Positions 1 to 7,912 of a stretch of DNA of 64,000 bases are shown in pieces. The translations under genes were made by a program, and so were the position numbers. Source of the DNA: Candidatus Brocadiaceae bacterium S225 (GTDB lineage: Bacteria > Planctomycetota > Brocadiia > Brocadiales > Scalinduaceae); the NCBI GenBank assembly GCA_007859995.1, contig SMSL01000018.1, positions 1-64,000 of the forward strand. Reading direction: 5' to 3'. Every line of letters starts with the position of its first letter. Position 1 is the stretch's first letter. The notes under the pieces were generated by a model, which saw only the letters and a list, made by a program, of their open reading frames with translations, searched no databases and was not told where the DNA came from.

Positions 1-1
1 T

Positions 2-1282
2 GATGGAAACAAGATAGAAGGTGTTAAGGCTATCAATATGAAGTTTCAAGAGCCGCTACGTAAGAGTGAAGCAGAGAATTACGATTTCTTTCTCAATCTT
101 CCTGAAACTGACAGGTCGAGATTCAGTGTTACCAGTGTCAAAGGAAGTCAGTTCGTCAAACCTCTTTTTGAATATAGCGGTGCATGTTTAGGTTGTGGAG
201 AGACGCCTTATATTAAATTAATGACACAGATGTTTGGTGACCGCCTGATGATCGCAAATGCAACCGGCTGCAGTTCCATATACGGTGGAAATCTGCCAAC
301 GACACCTTACACGACAAGAGATGATGGCAGAGGGCCTGCATGGTCAAATTCTCTATTTGAAGACACCGCGGAGTTTGGCCTCGGCATGCGGCAGACAATG
401 GACAAGTTCCATTCTCAGGCGATTGAGTTGATAGACCGTCTTGCTGCAGACTCTTCTTATGCAGATTTAAAGGATCTGTTTAATGCAATCAGGGAAAATG
501 CAAACGTATCAAAACAGGAAGCCATAGAGGAACAGAGAGAGCGTGTTGATGCATTGAAGAAAAAGCTGTCCGGAAGCGATTCTACGGAAGCAAAAAGTTT
601 GCTATCCCTTGCTGACTACATTGTCAAGAAATGTGTATGGGCCGTCGGAGGAGATGGCTGGGGTTATGATATCGGTTATGGAGGAGTTGATCATGTACTG
701 GCGACAGGAGAGAACATAAAATTGCTGATTATGGACACTGAAGTATATTCAAATACCGGTGGTCAGATGTCAAAGGCGACACCTCTGGGAGTGATTGCCC
801 AGTTTGCAGCTGGTGGAAAAAGAACCCCTAAAAAGAATATCGGTATGATCATGTCAACATACGGTAATGTTTATGTTGCCCAGGTGAACTTTGGTGCGAA
901 CCCGGCTCAGACACTTAAGGCATTTGCAGAAGCGGATGCATATGATGGTCCGGCATTGATAATTGCATACTCAGTTTGTATTGCTCACGGTATGGATATG
1001 AGTAAGGGAATAGAGGCTATGAAGAAGGCCGTGACAAGCGGCTACTGGCCGCTATATCGATACAATCCTGAACTCGAAGCGCAAGGTAAAAACCCACTTC
1101 TTATCAACAGCAAAGAGCCTTCAACTCCATTTGAGGAGTACGCCTATCGCGAGAACCGTTACAAGGCATTGAGAGCAGCCGATCCGGAAACAGCAGAAGA
1201 GCTTATGACGCAGGCAAAAGCCGACATTAAGAGAAGGTGGAAACTACTTAAACATATGGCGGCTTGGGATCCTTTGGCGTGA
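2..1282 (+). CDS. nifJ: Pyruvate:ferredoxin (flavodoxin) oxidoreductase, C-terminal part
   Basis: This is the 3' third of a single-chain PFOR, which interconverts pyruvate + CoA with acetyl-CoA + CO2 using ferredoxin or flavodoxin. In an autotroph with CODH it would feed acetyl-CoA into pyruvate synthesis. The reading frame is already open at base 2, so the real start lies upstream of the window; the Met at 38 is internal. What is visible is the end of the linker, the thiamine-PP domain with the CxxC pair (GACLGCGE), a third Cys (NATGCSS) and a fourth near the end (AYSVCIAHG), which match the ligands of the proximal 4Fe-4S cluster. The Mg/TPP motif GDGW plus the SNTGGQMS segment follows. About 427 of the usual ~1,200 residues are present, and the C-terminus is intact. 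cooS follows on the same strand after 130 bases. Confidence 0.93.
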   Translation, partial: DGNKIEGVKAINMKFQEPLRKSEAENYDFFLNLPETDRSRFSVTSVKGSQFVKPLFEYSGACLGCGETPYIKLMTQMFGDRLMIANATGCSSIYGGNLPTTPYTTRDDGRGPAWSNSLFEDTAEFGLGMRQTMDKFHSQAIELIDRLAADSSYADLKDLFNAIRENANVSKQEAIEEQRERVDALKKKLSGSDSTEAKSLLSLADYIVKKCVWAVGGDGWGYDIGYGGVDHVLATGENIKLLIMDTEVYSNTGGQMSKATPLGVIAQFAAGGKRTPKKNIGMIMSTYGNVYVAQVNFGANPAQTLKAFAEADAYDGPALIIAYSVCIAHGMDMSKGIEAMKKAVTSGYWPLYRYNPELEAQGKNPLLINSKEPSTPFEEYAYRENRYKALRAADPETAEELMTQAKADIKRRWKLLKHMAAWDPLA

Positions 1283-1340
1283 AAAGAACTATTCCAAAAT
1301 AGAGATAAGCTACTATTTTTTATTCTTCCTTAAACGGAGG

Positions 1341-1367
1341 ATCTGTTCTTTGTGATCACGAACAGAT
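1341..1367 (+). promoter_or_regulatory. Stem-loop in the cooS leader
   Basis: An exact 8-bp inverted repeat (ATCTGTTC at 1341-1348 and GAACAGAT at 1360-1367) with an 11-base loop lies about 50 bases before the cooS start. An SD-like GGAGG sits directly on its 5' side with no gene following closely. It could be a leader structure or a processing site between nifJ and cooS; the function is unknown. Confidence 0.3.
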
Positions 1368-1415
1368 ATTAACAGAAGAGAATAGAAAAAACCCCATTTT
1401 AAAGGAGTGCATGAA

Positions 1416-3428
1416 ATGACAAGGAAATATGAAGGAGCCGATCAGGAATCTCTGGATTTACTTAAACGTATGAAGGAGAGTGGAATAGAGAGCAGTTTTG
1501 ACAGATACGACACTCAGCAGCCGCAATGCGGTTATGGTAAGATCGGGCTTTGCTGCAGACACTGCCAGATGGGGCCGTGTAATGTTGACCCGTTTGGCAG
1601 GGGACCACAGAGAGGCGTCTGTGGAGCGGATGCAAACACGATTGCGGCAAGACATTTTGTCCGTTATGTCGCGGCCGGTACTGCAGGGCATTCCGACCAT
1701 GGGAGGTCGGTTGCTGAGCTTCTTATTGCAGTTGCCAGGGGTGAGGCGCCGGGATACAAGATAACGGATACAAAGAAGTTGTTTGAGGTGGCAAAGGTAT
1801 TTGATGTATCCACCGATGGTCGTAAGACAAATGAGATAGCCGAGGAAGTTGGTGAAATGGCCCTTGCGGAGTTCGGTAAGGCGTATGGTACTCAAAGGTT
1901 TGCGACTAAGGCTCCGGAGACCAGGCAGAAGTTATGGAAAAAGCTGAATATTACACCGCGTGCGATAGATAGAGAGGTTACAGAGTCTATGCATCGTACA
2001 GGCATGGGTACTGACCAGGACTATAAGAACCTTATAATGCAGGCCTGTCGTACATCGTTGGCAGATGGCTGGGGTGGATCGATGATAGCCACAGAACTGC
2101 AGGACATACTCTTTGGAACTCCGAAGCCTACACGCGGAACTGCGAATCTCAGAGTGATAAAGGAAGATGAGATAAACATACTCGTACACGGTCATGAACC
2201 TCAGATGTCTGAGATGGTTGCAGTGGCGGCTTCTGATCCTGAGTTAGTAGAAGAGGCCAGGGCGGCAGGCGCGAAAGGGATCAGTATCGCCGGTATCTGC
2301 TGTACGGCGAATGAGATGTTGATGAGGCACGGAATACCGCTTGCGGGGCATATGAAGATGCAGGAGATGGCGATTGCTACAGGCGCTATAGAGGTTATTG
2401 CAGTGGACATACAGTGTGTGATGCAGGGAGATGAAGAGCTATGCAGGCATTACCACACAAAGATGATTACGACTTCTCCCAAGGCGAAGATAGCGGGGGC
2501 AGAGCATATAGAGATAAATGACGAGAATGGCTATGAGAAGGGGAAGGAAATAGTAAGGATGGCGATCAAGAACTATCCTAACCGTGATAAAACAAAGGTA
2601 TATATACCGAAGGGTAAGAAGTCTGATGTAGTGGTCGGATTCTCTCATGAGACCATAAAATATATGCTTGGTGGCAAGTACAGGGCATCGTACAGGCCGC
2701 TTAATGACAACATCATGAATGGCAGGATACGAGGAGTAGCCGGGGTGGTAGGCTGCACAAGTTCAACATCATGGCCGGATCAACTGCCGTATATGGAACT
2801 GGTAAGCGCTTTGATAGCCAATAACATTCTGGTAGTACAGACAGGTTGCGCGGCGGCTGAGTGTGCCAGAAATGGTATAATGGTGCCTGAGTATATGGAG
2901 CATGCCGGAGAAGGATTGAGAGAAGTATGCGAGGCAGTTGGAATGCCGCCAGTGCTGCATGCCGGTTCGTGCGTGGATAACAGCAGGATACTAATAGCGT
3001 GTTCAGAGATGGTGAAGGAAGGCGGGATTGGTAATGATATCAGTGAACTGCCGGTAGCTGGTGTATGCATTGAATGGATGCATGAGAAGGCGTTGGCGAT
3101 AGGACAGTACTTTGTTGCCAGTGGGGTCTTTACGATATTCGGCAGCAAGTCACTGGTTGCCGGAGCGCCGGATGTAGATAAATTATTATGTGAGGGGCTA
3201 GAGGATATTGTAGGAGCTAAATGGGCGTTTGAACCGGACGTTGAAAAGGTAGTGCAACTCGTAATAGACCACATAGAGAAGAAACGTGATGCGTTGGGCA
3301 TAAATGAGAAGAAGGAGAGAAAACTCTATGACATGGCTGACAGGCGAGCACTTGACGCTGAAAACTTAAAAACAGCATATGCCGGATGTGAGCTGGGAAT
3401 TGAACATTCTCATTATAAAGCGGAATAG
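1416..3428 (+). CDS. cooS: Anaerobic carbon monoxide dehydrogenase, Ni-Fe-S catalytic subunit
   Basis: This subunit interconverts CO and CO2 at the Ni-Fe-S C-cluster; in anammox bacteria it would supply CO for the carbonyl branch of the Wood-Ljungdahl pathway. The N-terminus carries the D and B cluster cysteines (QCGYG, LCCRHC, GPC, GVCGAD). C-cluster ligands are all recognisable: His in HGHEPQ and cysteines in GICCTA, DIQCVM, VVGCTSS, QTGCAAAEC and AGSCVD. The length of 670 aa is near the family norm. I chose ATG 1416 because AAAGGAG (1401-1407) is 8 bases upstream; an in-frame GTG at 1407 overlaps that ribosome site. No acetyl-CoA synthase, CooF or CooC gene is adjacent, so partner subunits must be elsewhere. 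Confidence 0.96.
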   Translation: MTRKYEGADQESLDLLKRMKESGIESSFDRYDTQQPQCGYGKIGLCCRHCQMGPCNVDPFGRGPQRGVCGADANTIAARHFVRYVAAGTAGHSDHGRSVAELLIAVARGEAPGYKITDTKKLFEVAKVFDVSTDGRKTNEIAEEVGEMALAEFGKAYGTQRFATKAPETRQKLWKKLNITPRAIDREVTESMHRTGMGTDQDYKNLIMQACRTSLADGWGGSMIATELQDILFGTPKPTRGTANLRVIKEDEINILVHGHEPQMSEMVAVAASDPELVEEARAAGAKGISIAGICCTANEMLMRHGIPLAGHMKMQEMAIATGAIEVIAVDIQCVMQGDEELCRHYHTKMITTSPKAKIAGAEHIEINDENGYEKGKEIVRMAIKNYPNRDKTKVYIPKGKKSDVVVGFSHETIKYMLGGKYRASYRPLNDNIMNGRIRGVAGVVGCTSSTSWPDQLPYMELVSALIANNILVVQTGCAAAECARNGIMVPEYMEHAGEGLREVCEAVGMPPVLHAGSCVDNSRILIACSEMVKEGGIGNDISELPVAGVCIEWMHEKALAIGQYFVASGVFTIFGSKSLVAGAPDVDKLLCEGLEDIVGAKWAFEPDVEKVVQLVIDHIEKKRDALGINEKKERKLYDMADRRALDAENLKTAYAGCELGIEHSHYKAE

Positions 3429-3471
3429 ATGCTAGATGCACTAAGATATTTTTTCCTATAACCCGAAAGAA

Positions 3472-3525
3472 AAGGCGAAAGTCGATAACGTTAATAACGC
3501 TCAAGCGCTTTTGGAGGTACTGTAA
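3472..3525 (+). pseudogene. Remnant of the 3' end of a DUF488 gene
   Basis: In this frame the DNA reads KAKVDNVNNAQALLEVL and then a stop, resembling the last residues of the intact DUF488 protein at 13565-13909 (RNNAQALLKVL). At DNA level bases 3495-3551 match 13870-13926 at 47 of 57 positions without gaps, by my count. No start or earlier coding part remains, so it is a decayed copy. The similarity continues across the start of the next small gene. Confidence 0.55.
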
Positions 3526-3530
3526 AAGAA

Positions 3531-3710
3531 ATGAGTTGGGACTGTCCTCATCTAAAAAGAGATGAATGTATAAGACTAAAAAAAGTATGCCGGCCATTGC
3601 AGAAAGGCTGTGTGCTGGAGGGAAAAGTAACGTTTGTGGACGATCAACTGAATAAGAGAGAAGAAAACAAAAAGTCTGACTCTGCGACAAATAGAAAAAC
3701 AACCATTTAA
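3531..3710 (+). CDS. Small four-cysteine protein upstream of korA
   Basis: This encodes a 59-aa basic protein beginning MSWDCPHLKRDECIRL, with cysteines at 5, 13, 20 and 27 followed by LEGKVTF and a Lys/Asn-rich tail. Four regularly spaced cysteines in a short protein suggest a metal or Fe-S site, but no standard CxxC pair is present and I do not recognise the family with certainty. GGAGG (3513-3517) lies upstream at a somewhat long spacing. The stop is 8 bases before korA, so it is probably co-transcribed with korAB and may serve the oxidoreductase. Its 5' end resembles a short reading frame that starts at 13906 behind the intact DUF488 gene. Confidence 0.6.
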   Translation: MSWDCPHLKRDECIRLKKVCRPLQKGCVLEGKVTFVDDQLNKREENKKSDSATNRKTTI

Positions 3711-3718
3711 CAAATAGA

Positions 3719-5446
3719 ATGCCGACAGATTATGTTATCAGGATAGCAGGAGAATCCGGAGAAGGTATAGTTCTCTCAGGTGAGATCGTTACACTGGCAT
3801 TAAGCCGTTCAGGATTTAATATATTCACATTCAGTACATATCCTGCCGAAGTAAGAGGCGGGCCGTCCATGTTTCAAATAAGAACCGGTGCAAACCGCCT
3901 TCGTTCGCAGGGTGATTCAGTTGATATACTTGTTGCTCTGAATGATGATGCATGCGATGAGAACTTGAAGGATTTAAATGAAGACGGTTTATTAATATGT
4001 GATGGGACACCTGAAAAGCAATTGAATTCACCATTTGATAAGAAGGTAATAAATTGCCCGATTCCTATAACAGAGATAGCGAGTAAAGAGGTAGGTGTTT
4101 ACAGATGCAAAAACATGGTGGTCATTGGCGCTTTAAGTAACCTATTAAATATCGACTATTCCATCATCGAAAGCGTCATAAAAGAAAAAACGTCCAGGAA
4201 GGGCAGCCATGTCCTGGAAAAGAACCTTCTGGCATTTAAACTGGGTTTTGACTACGCAGAAATACACAAGACGAAACCCATTCCCTATAACCTCGGTCCC
4301 ATTGGCAAATCTGAAAAATTAGTGATATCAGGCAATGAGGCACTCGCACTTGGCGCACTGATGAGCGGCTGCAGATTTTACGCAGCCTATCCAATCACCC
4401 CAGCCACTGATCTGATGGAGTGGTTAGCTCTGGAGCTTCCAGGGGTTGGCGGTGTAGTTATCCAGGCAGAGGATGAAATTAGTGCGTTAGGAATGGTGTT
4501 AGGGGCGTCATTTGCCGGTCAAAAAGCCTTTACCGCCACATCAGGGCCAGGGCTTTCATTAATGGTTGAGCTTATTGGAATAGCAAGTATGGCAGAAATA
4601 CCTTCGGTTATTGTGGATGTTCAGCGTGGAGGACCAGGTACCGGAATGCCTACCAAAACGGAACAATCCGATTTAAATCTTGCTCTATATGGAACACACG
4701 GAGATGCCTCAAGAATTGTCTTAGCGCCTACAAACGTTGAAGACTGTTTTTTTCAAATTATTAATGCATTCAACCTGTCCGAAAAATATCAATTACCGGT
4801 AATTATATTATCAGACCAGTCATTAGGACACAGGAAAGAAAGTATTAGAAGACCTGTTATGGCGGATATAAAACAGAGTAAAAGGCTAAGACCGGGAGAC
4901 GATGAAATTAAGGATTATCGCAGATACGGTTTGACTCCAGCCGGCGTTTCCCCCATGGCAATTCCCGGAGAGAATGCGGGATACTATGTGGCGCAGGGAT
5001 TGGAGCACGATGAATATGGCTCGCCATGTTATGACCCTGAAAATCATCTCCGGATGACTGCCAAGCGTTTTCGTAAATTACAGAATATTTCAGGCGACAT
5101 TAATATGTTTGAAAAATATGGGAAACAGGATGCAAGTACAGGTATAATTGGTTGGGGATCAACTGAAGGGGCAGTGAGGGATGCCTTTGAAAGGCTTGAT
5201 GCTGAAGGCTATGGTGTAGAGGTTTTTTACCCTAAGGTGTTAAATCCCTTACCGGACAAAGCGATTAGAAACTTTCTTAAAAACAAGAAGACAATCCTTG
5301 TCCCTGAGATAAATTATACAGGCCAGTTTGCCATGCTCCTCAGGGGAAAATACCTAAAGCAGGTTACGCCACTAAATATTTGCGGCGGGATTCCATTTAC
5401 CGCAAAGGAAATTTACAGCAAAGTCAGGGAGTTATGCAATAGATGA
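3719..5446 (+). CDS. korA: 2-oxoacid:ferredoxin oxidoreductase, fused gamma-alpha subunit
   Basis: This is the alpha subunit of a 2-oxoglutarate-type ferredoxin oxidoreductase, which with KorB catalyses CoA- and ferredoxin-dependent (de)carboxylation of a 2-oxoacid such as 2-oxoglutarate. The N-terminal ~190 residues are the gamma domain (RIAGESGEGI, AEVRGGPS). From about residue 195 the pyrimidine-binding alpha domain follows (GNEALALGAL, YPITPATD, QAEDEISALG, ATSGPGLS), then the C-terminal transketolase-like domain. The length of 575 aa is normal for fused KorA. The stop overlaps the korB start by 4 bases (ATGA), indicating translational coupling. Whether the substrate is 2-oxoglutarate or another 2-oxoacid cannot be read from the sequence. 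Confidence 0.92.
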   Translation: MPTDYVIRIAGESGEGIVLSGEIVTLALSRSGFNIFTFSTYPAEVRGGPSMFQIRTGANRLRSQGDSVDILVALNDDACDENLKDLNEDGLLICDGTPEKQLNSPFDKKVINCPIPITEIASKEVGVYRCKNMVVIGALSNLLNIDYSIIESVIKEKTSRKGSHVLEKNLLAFKLGFDYAEIHKTKPIPYNLGPIGKSEKLVISGNEALALGALMSGCRFYAAYPITPATDLMEWLALELPGVGGVVIQAEDEISALGMVLGASFAGQKAFTATSGPGLSLMVELIGIASMAEIPSVIVDVQRGGPGTGMPTKTEQSDLNLALYGTHGDASRIVLAPTNVEDCFFQIINAFNLSEKYQLPVIILSDQSLGHRKESIRRPVMADIKQSKRLRPGDDEIKDYRRYGLTPAGVSPMAIPGENAGYYVAQGLEHDEYGSPCYDPENHLRMTAKRFRKLQNISGDINMFEKYGKQDASTGIIGWGSTEGAVRDAFERLDAEGYGVEVFYPKVLNPLPDKAIRNFLKNKKTILVPEINYTGQFAMLLRGKYLKQVTPLNICGGIPFTAKEIYSKVRELCNR

Positions 5447-6294
5447 CGCGTTATACACCACTTGATTATATAGGAAGAAACAAGCCGGTCTGGTGTGCAG
5501 GGTGCGGAGATTATGGAGTATTGACAGCGTTATTTAATGTGTTTAGTCAAAAAAAAATTGACGCAAAGAATGTCGCTATAATATCGGGAATAGGATGTTC
5601 CGGCAGGCTGCCGGATTTCATAAAGGCATACGGCTTTCATGGTGCGCATGGCCGTGCGCTTCCAATTGCAATTGGAGTAAAGGTGGCAAATCCATCCCTG
5701 AACGTTTTTGTCGTTGGCGGGGATGGAGATGGGTTAAGTATCGGTGCAGGGCATTTCCCACATGCTGCAAGAAAAAATATTGACATGACCTACATACTCA
5801 TGGACAACTCACTTTTCGGGATGACGAAGGGACAGTTTTCTCCCACAAGTCCGTGTAAATTTGAGAGCGGTTCCTCTCCATACGGGACTCTGGAAGAACC
5901 AATGGACCCGATTGCCTTGTCATTGATATATGGAAGTACTTTTGTCGCGAGAGGATATTCCGGACCATCGAAGTTAAATGATTTAATTAATTTAATACGT
6001 CAGGCGATGGAGCATAAAGGGTTTTCATTTATACATGTACTGAGTCCGTGCATAACTTATAACAAGGTGGTAACGTTTCAGTCACTTAACGCGCAGGTTG
6101 TTGATATAGATGAGAAACACGAGATTACTGATAGAAATGAGGCATTGGCGCTTGCCCTTCGTGAAGAAAAACTATATGTAGGGTTGTTTTATAAAATCAC
6201 GAAACCCACGTTTGGTGAAAGGCTTATAACGATAAGTGAAAAATGCGGGAAGCGCGGCTTGGATATTGAAAGACTATATGTTAATTTTACTTGA
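5443..6294 (+). CDS. korB: 2-oxoacid:ferredoxin oxidoreductase, beta subunit
   Basis: This is the thiamine-PP and Fe-S carrying partner of the preceding gene. Recognisable features are WCAGCGDYG (CxxC), GIGCSGR (third Cys), HGAHGRALP, and the TPP/Mg motif GGDGDGLSIG followed by DNSLFGMTKGQ; a later Cys in LSPCITYN completes the 4Fe-4S set. The length of 283 aa matches the KorB family. It starts inside the korA stop, so the two subunits are made from one message. Together with cooS and nifJ upstream, this makes the first 6 kb a ferredoxin-linked carbon fixation cluster. Confidence 0.93.
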   Translation: MTRYTPLDYIGRNKPVWCAGCGDYGVLTALFNVFSQKKIDAKNVAIISGIGCSGRLPDFIKAYGFHGAHGRALPIAIGVKVANPSLNVFVVGGDGDGLSIGAGHFPHAARKNIDMTYILMDNSLFGMTKGQFSPTSPCKFESGSSPYGTLEEPMDPIALSLIYGSTFVARGYSGPSKLNDLINLIRQAMEHKGFSFIHVLSPCITYNKVVTFQSLNAQVVDIDEKHEITDRNEALALALREEKLYVGLFYKITKPTFGERLITISEKCGKRGLDIERLYVNFT

Positions 6295-6350
6295 AAGATG
6301 ACTTTTTACAAGAACTGATAAAATAAAAATTACATGATGTGTTTAATCAC

Positions 6351-7559
6351 ATGGAAATAAAAAAGAATATTGTTGTGATTGGGGCAGGCTATGGGGGGAT
6401 TACGGCTGCATTGCGATTAGCGAGGTTGTTCCGTGAACAACCTGAATATCAAGTACATCTTATAGATAGAAATCCTTACCATACGCTCAAGACGCAACTG
6501 CATGAGGCTGCCATCCGCAGGACAGCAGTGTCCATCCCCATTGATCGTATTATACAGAGAAAAAACATTATCTTTCATCTTGGAGAAGTAACCAGGATTG
6601 ATGCCGCTAAACAGAGCATTCACATGGGAAACAAGTCTCTACCATTTTATTATCTGGCGATAGCGCTTGGAAGCCAGGTAAATTTCTATAATATTCCCGG
6701 ATTGCGGAAAAACTCTTTCCCGCTTCAGACATTAAGAGATGCTCAACTAATTTATGACTATATTACTCGGCTCTGTGCGCGTGCGGCATCGGAACCTATT
6801 GAGAAACTCCGCAGGGATATGCTCCGGTTTGTCGTCGGCGGCGGTGGTTTATCAGGGATAGAGTTTGCTTCAGAGCTTGCCGACCATGCTGCTCAGTGTA
6901 TCGGTAACTACCATATTAACCCTCAAGAGGTTGAAATCATCATCATTGAAGCGGGCGGTCACATAATGTCGAAAATGGATGAATCCTTTGCTGCGCGTAT
7001 TCACAAAAGACTCCTTGAAAAGAGTATAAAAATTGTAACGGAAACAAAAATTGTCAGTAGAACTCCAGACACAGTCACTCTTTCGTCAGGTAAGATATTG
7101 AGAACGAAGACGGTGATCTGGACGGGAGGTATTCGCATGCAGGAACTCGCAAGACAAAGTGGTATGAAAATCGGACAATTGGGACGTATTATTGTCGATG
7201 AGTTTCTTCGGGTAGAAGGTTATCCATTTATATATGCCATTGGAGATAATGCCCTTGCAATGAATCCTTGCTCAAATGAACCTGTTCCTGCTGCCGCTCA
7301 GTTTGCATTACAGCAGGGAAGGTTGGTAGCAAACAATATCTACGCCGATATTGTTTGCGGAGAAAGAAAACCGTATCGCCCAAAACTGTTAGGTGAGGTC
7401 GTCAGTCTGGGAAGACATCTTGCCGTTGGATGGTTAGCGCTCCCATTCTTGAAAAAAATCACATTTGTTGGTTTTCTGGGAAACCTTCTTAAAACAGCAG
7501 TTCAGGAAAAACACATCTTTTTTTTAAGAAAAGAGAGTAGGAAATGGATAACATATTAA
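6351..7559 (+). CDS. NDH-2-like FAD-dependent pyridine nucleotide-disulfide oxidoreductase
   Basis: This is a flavoprotein of the type II NADH:quinone dehydrogenase family. An FAD-binding GAGYGG motif starts near residue 11, a second dinucleotide-binding motif (VVGGGGLSGIE) lies near residue 160, and the YAIGDNA motif holding the flavin lies near residue 295. About 400 residues is the family size. The hydrophobic C-terminus (WLALPFL, VGFLGNLLK) would allow peripheral membrane attachment. GTG 6339 is also in frame, but ATG 6351 gives the usual compact N-terminus; neither has a clear ribosome site. It may oxidise NADH into the quinone pool, but related enzymes (sulfide:quinone reductase-like) cannot be fully excluded. 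It is 56 bases downstream of korB. Confidence 0.85.
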   Translation: MEIKKNIVVIGAGYGGITAALRLARLFREQPEYQVHLIDRNPYHTLKTQLHEAAIRRTAVSIPIDRIIQRKNIIFHLGEVTRIDAAKQSIHMGNKSLPFYYLAIALGSQVNFYNIPGLRKNSFPLQTLRDAQLIYDYITRLCARAASEPIEKLRRDMLRFVVGGGGLSGIEFASELADHAAQCIGNYHINPQEVEIIIIEAGGHIMSKMDESFAARIHKRLLEKSIKIVTETKIVSRTPDTVTLSSGKILRTKTVIWTGGIRMQELARQSGMKIGQLGRIIVDEFLRVEGYPFIYAIGDNALAMNPCSNEPVPAAAQFALQQGRLVANNIYADIVCGERKPYRPKLLGEVVSLGRHLAVGWLALPFLKKITFVGFLGNLLKTAVQEKHIFFLRKESRKWITY

Positions 7560-7565
7560 TGTCTC

Positions 7566-7709
7566 TTGTCTTTCGGATTTCTTCGTGCCGCTCTTTTTTT
7601 TAATTTGAGTATACTTGCCTTCTTCTATCTCTGATAAAACCTTTTGTTTGAATGCGGTACTATAACGCTTGGTGATTCCCTGCTCAGTGGATTTTTCATT
7701 GTCTTGCAC
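7566..7709 (-). pseudogene. Truncated IS3-type transposase OrfA remnant
   Basis: The minus strand from 7709 reads KSTEQGITKRYSTAFKQKVL and then EIEEGKYTQIKKK, typical of the extreme N-terminus of IS3-family OrfA helix-turn-helix proteins. It then loses similarity and runs into the 3' end of the NDH-2-like gene. No rest of the element and no clear inverted repeats are visible. The rest of the 350-base gap up to the octaheme gene shows nothing else I can name. Confidence 0.6.
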
Positions 7710-7912
7710 CTCTTCATTATGCTAAAGTTGATTTTATATTTATCAACATATTTCAGGCTAAGACAGGCCAGCCAGGGTTTTGATTTACTATTTCAGAGAA
7801 AATTTTGCTGACTGAGATTTTTTACTGTTTGAAAATACGTTGAATAATTGCCAACATGCTATATCTTTAAAAAACAAACTCAGATCATTCGCCCAAAAGG
7901 AGAATTAAGAAT

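Noticed and set aside
2780-3301. 173-codon minus-strand frame inside cooS
   Set aside because: Complete overlap with a well-supported gene, no recognisable family or ribosome site.
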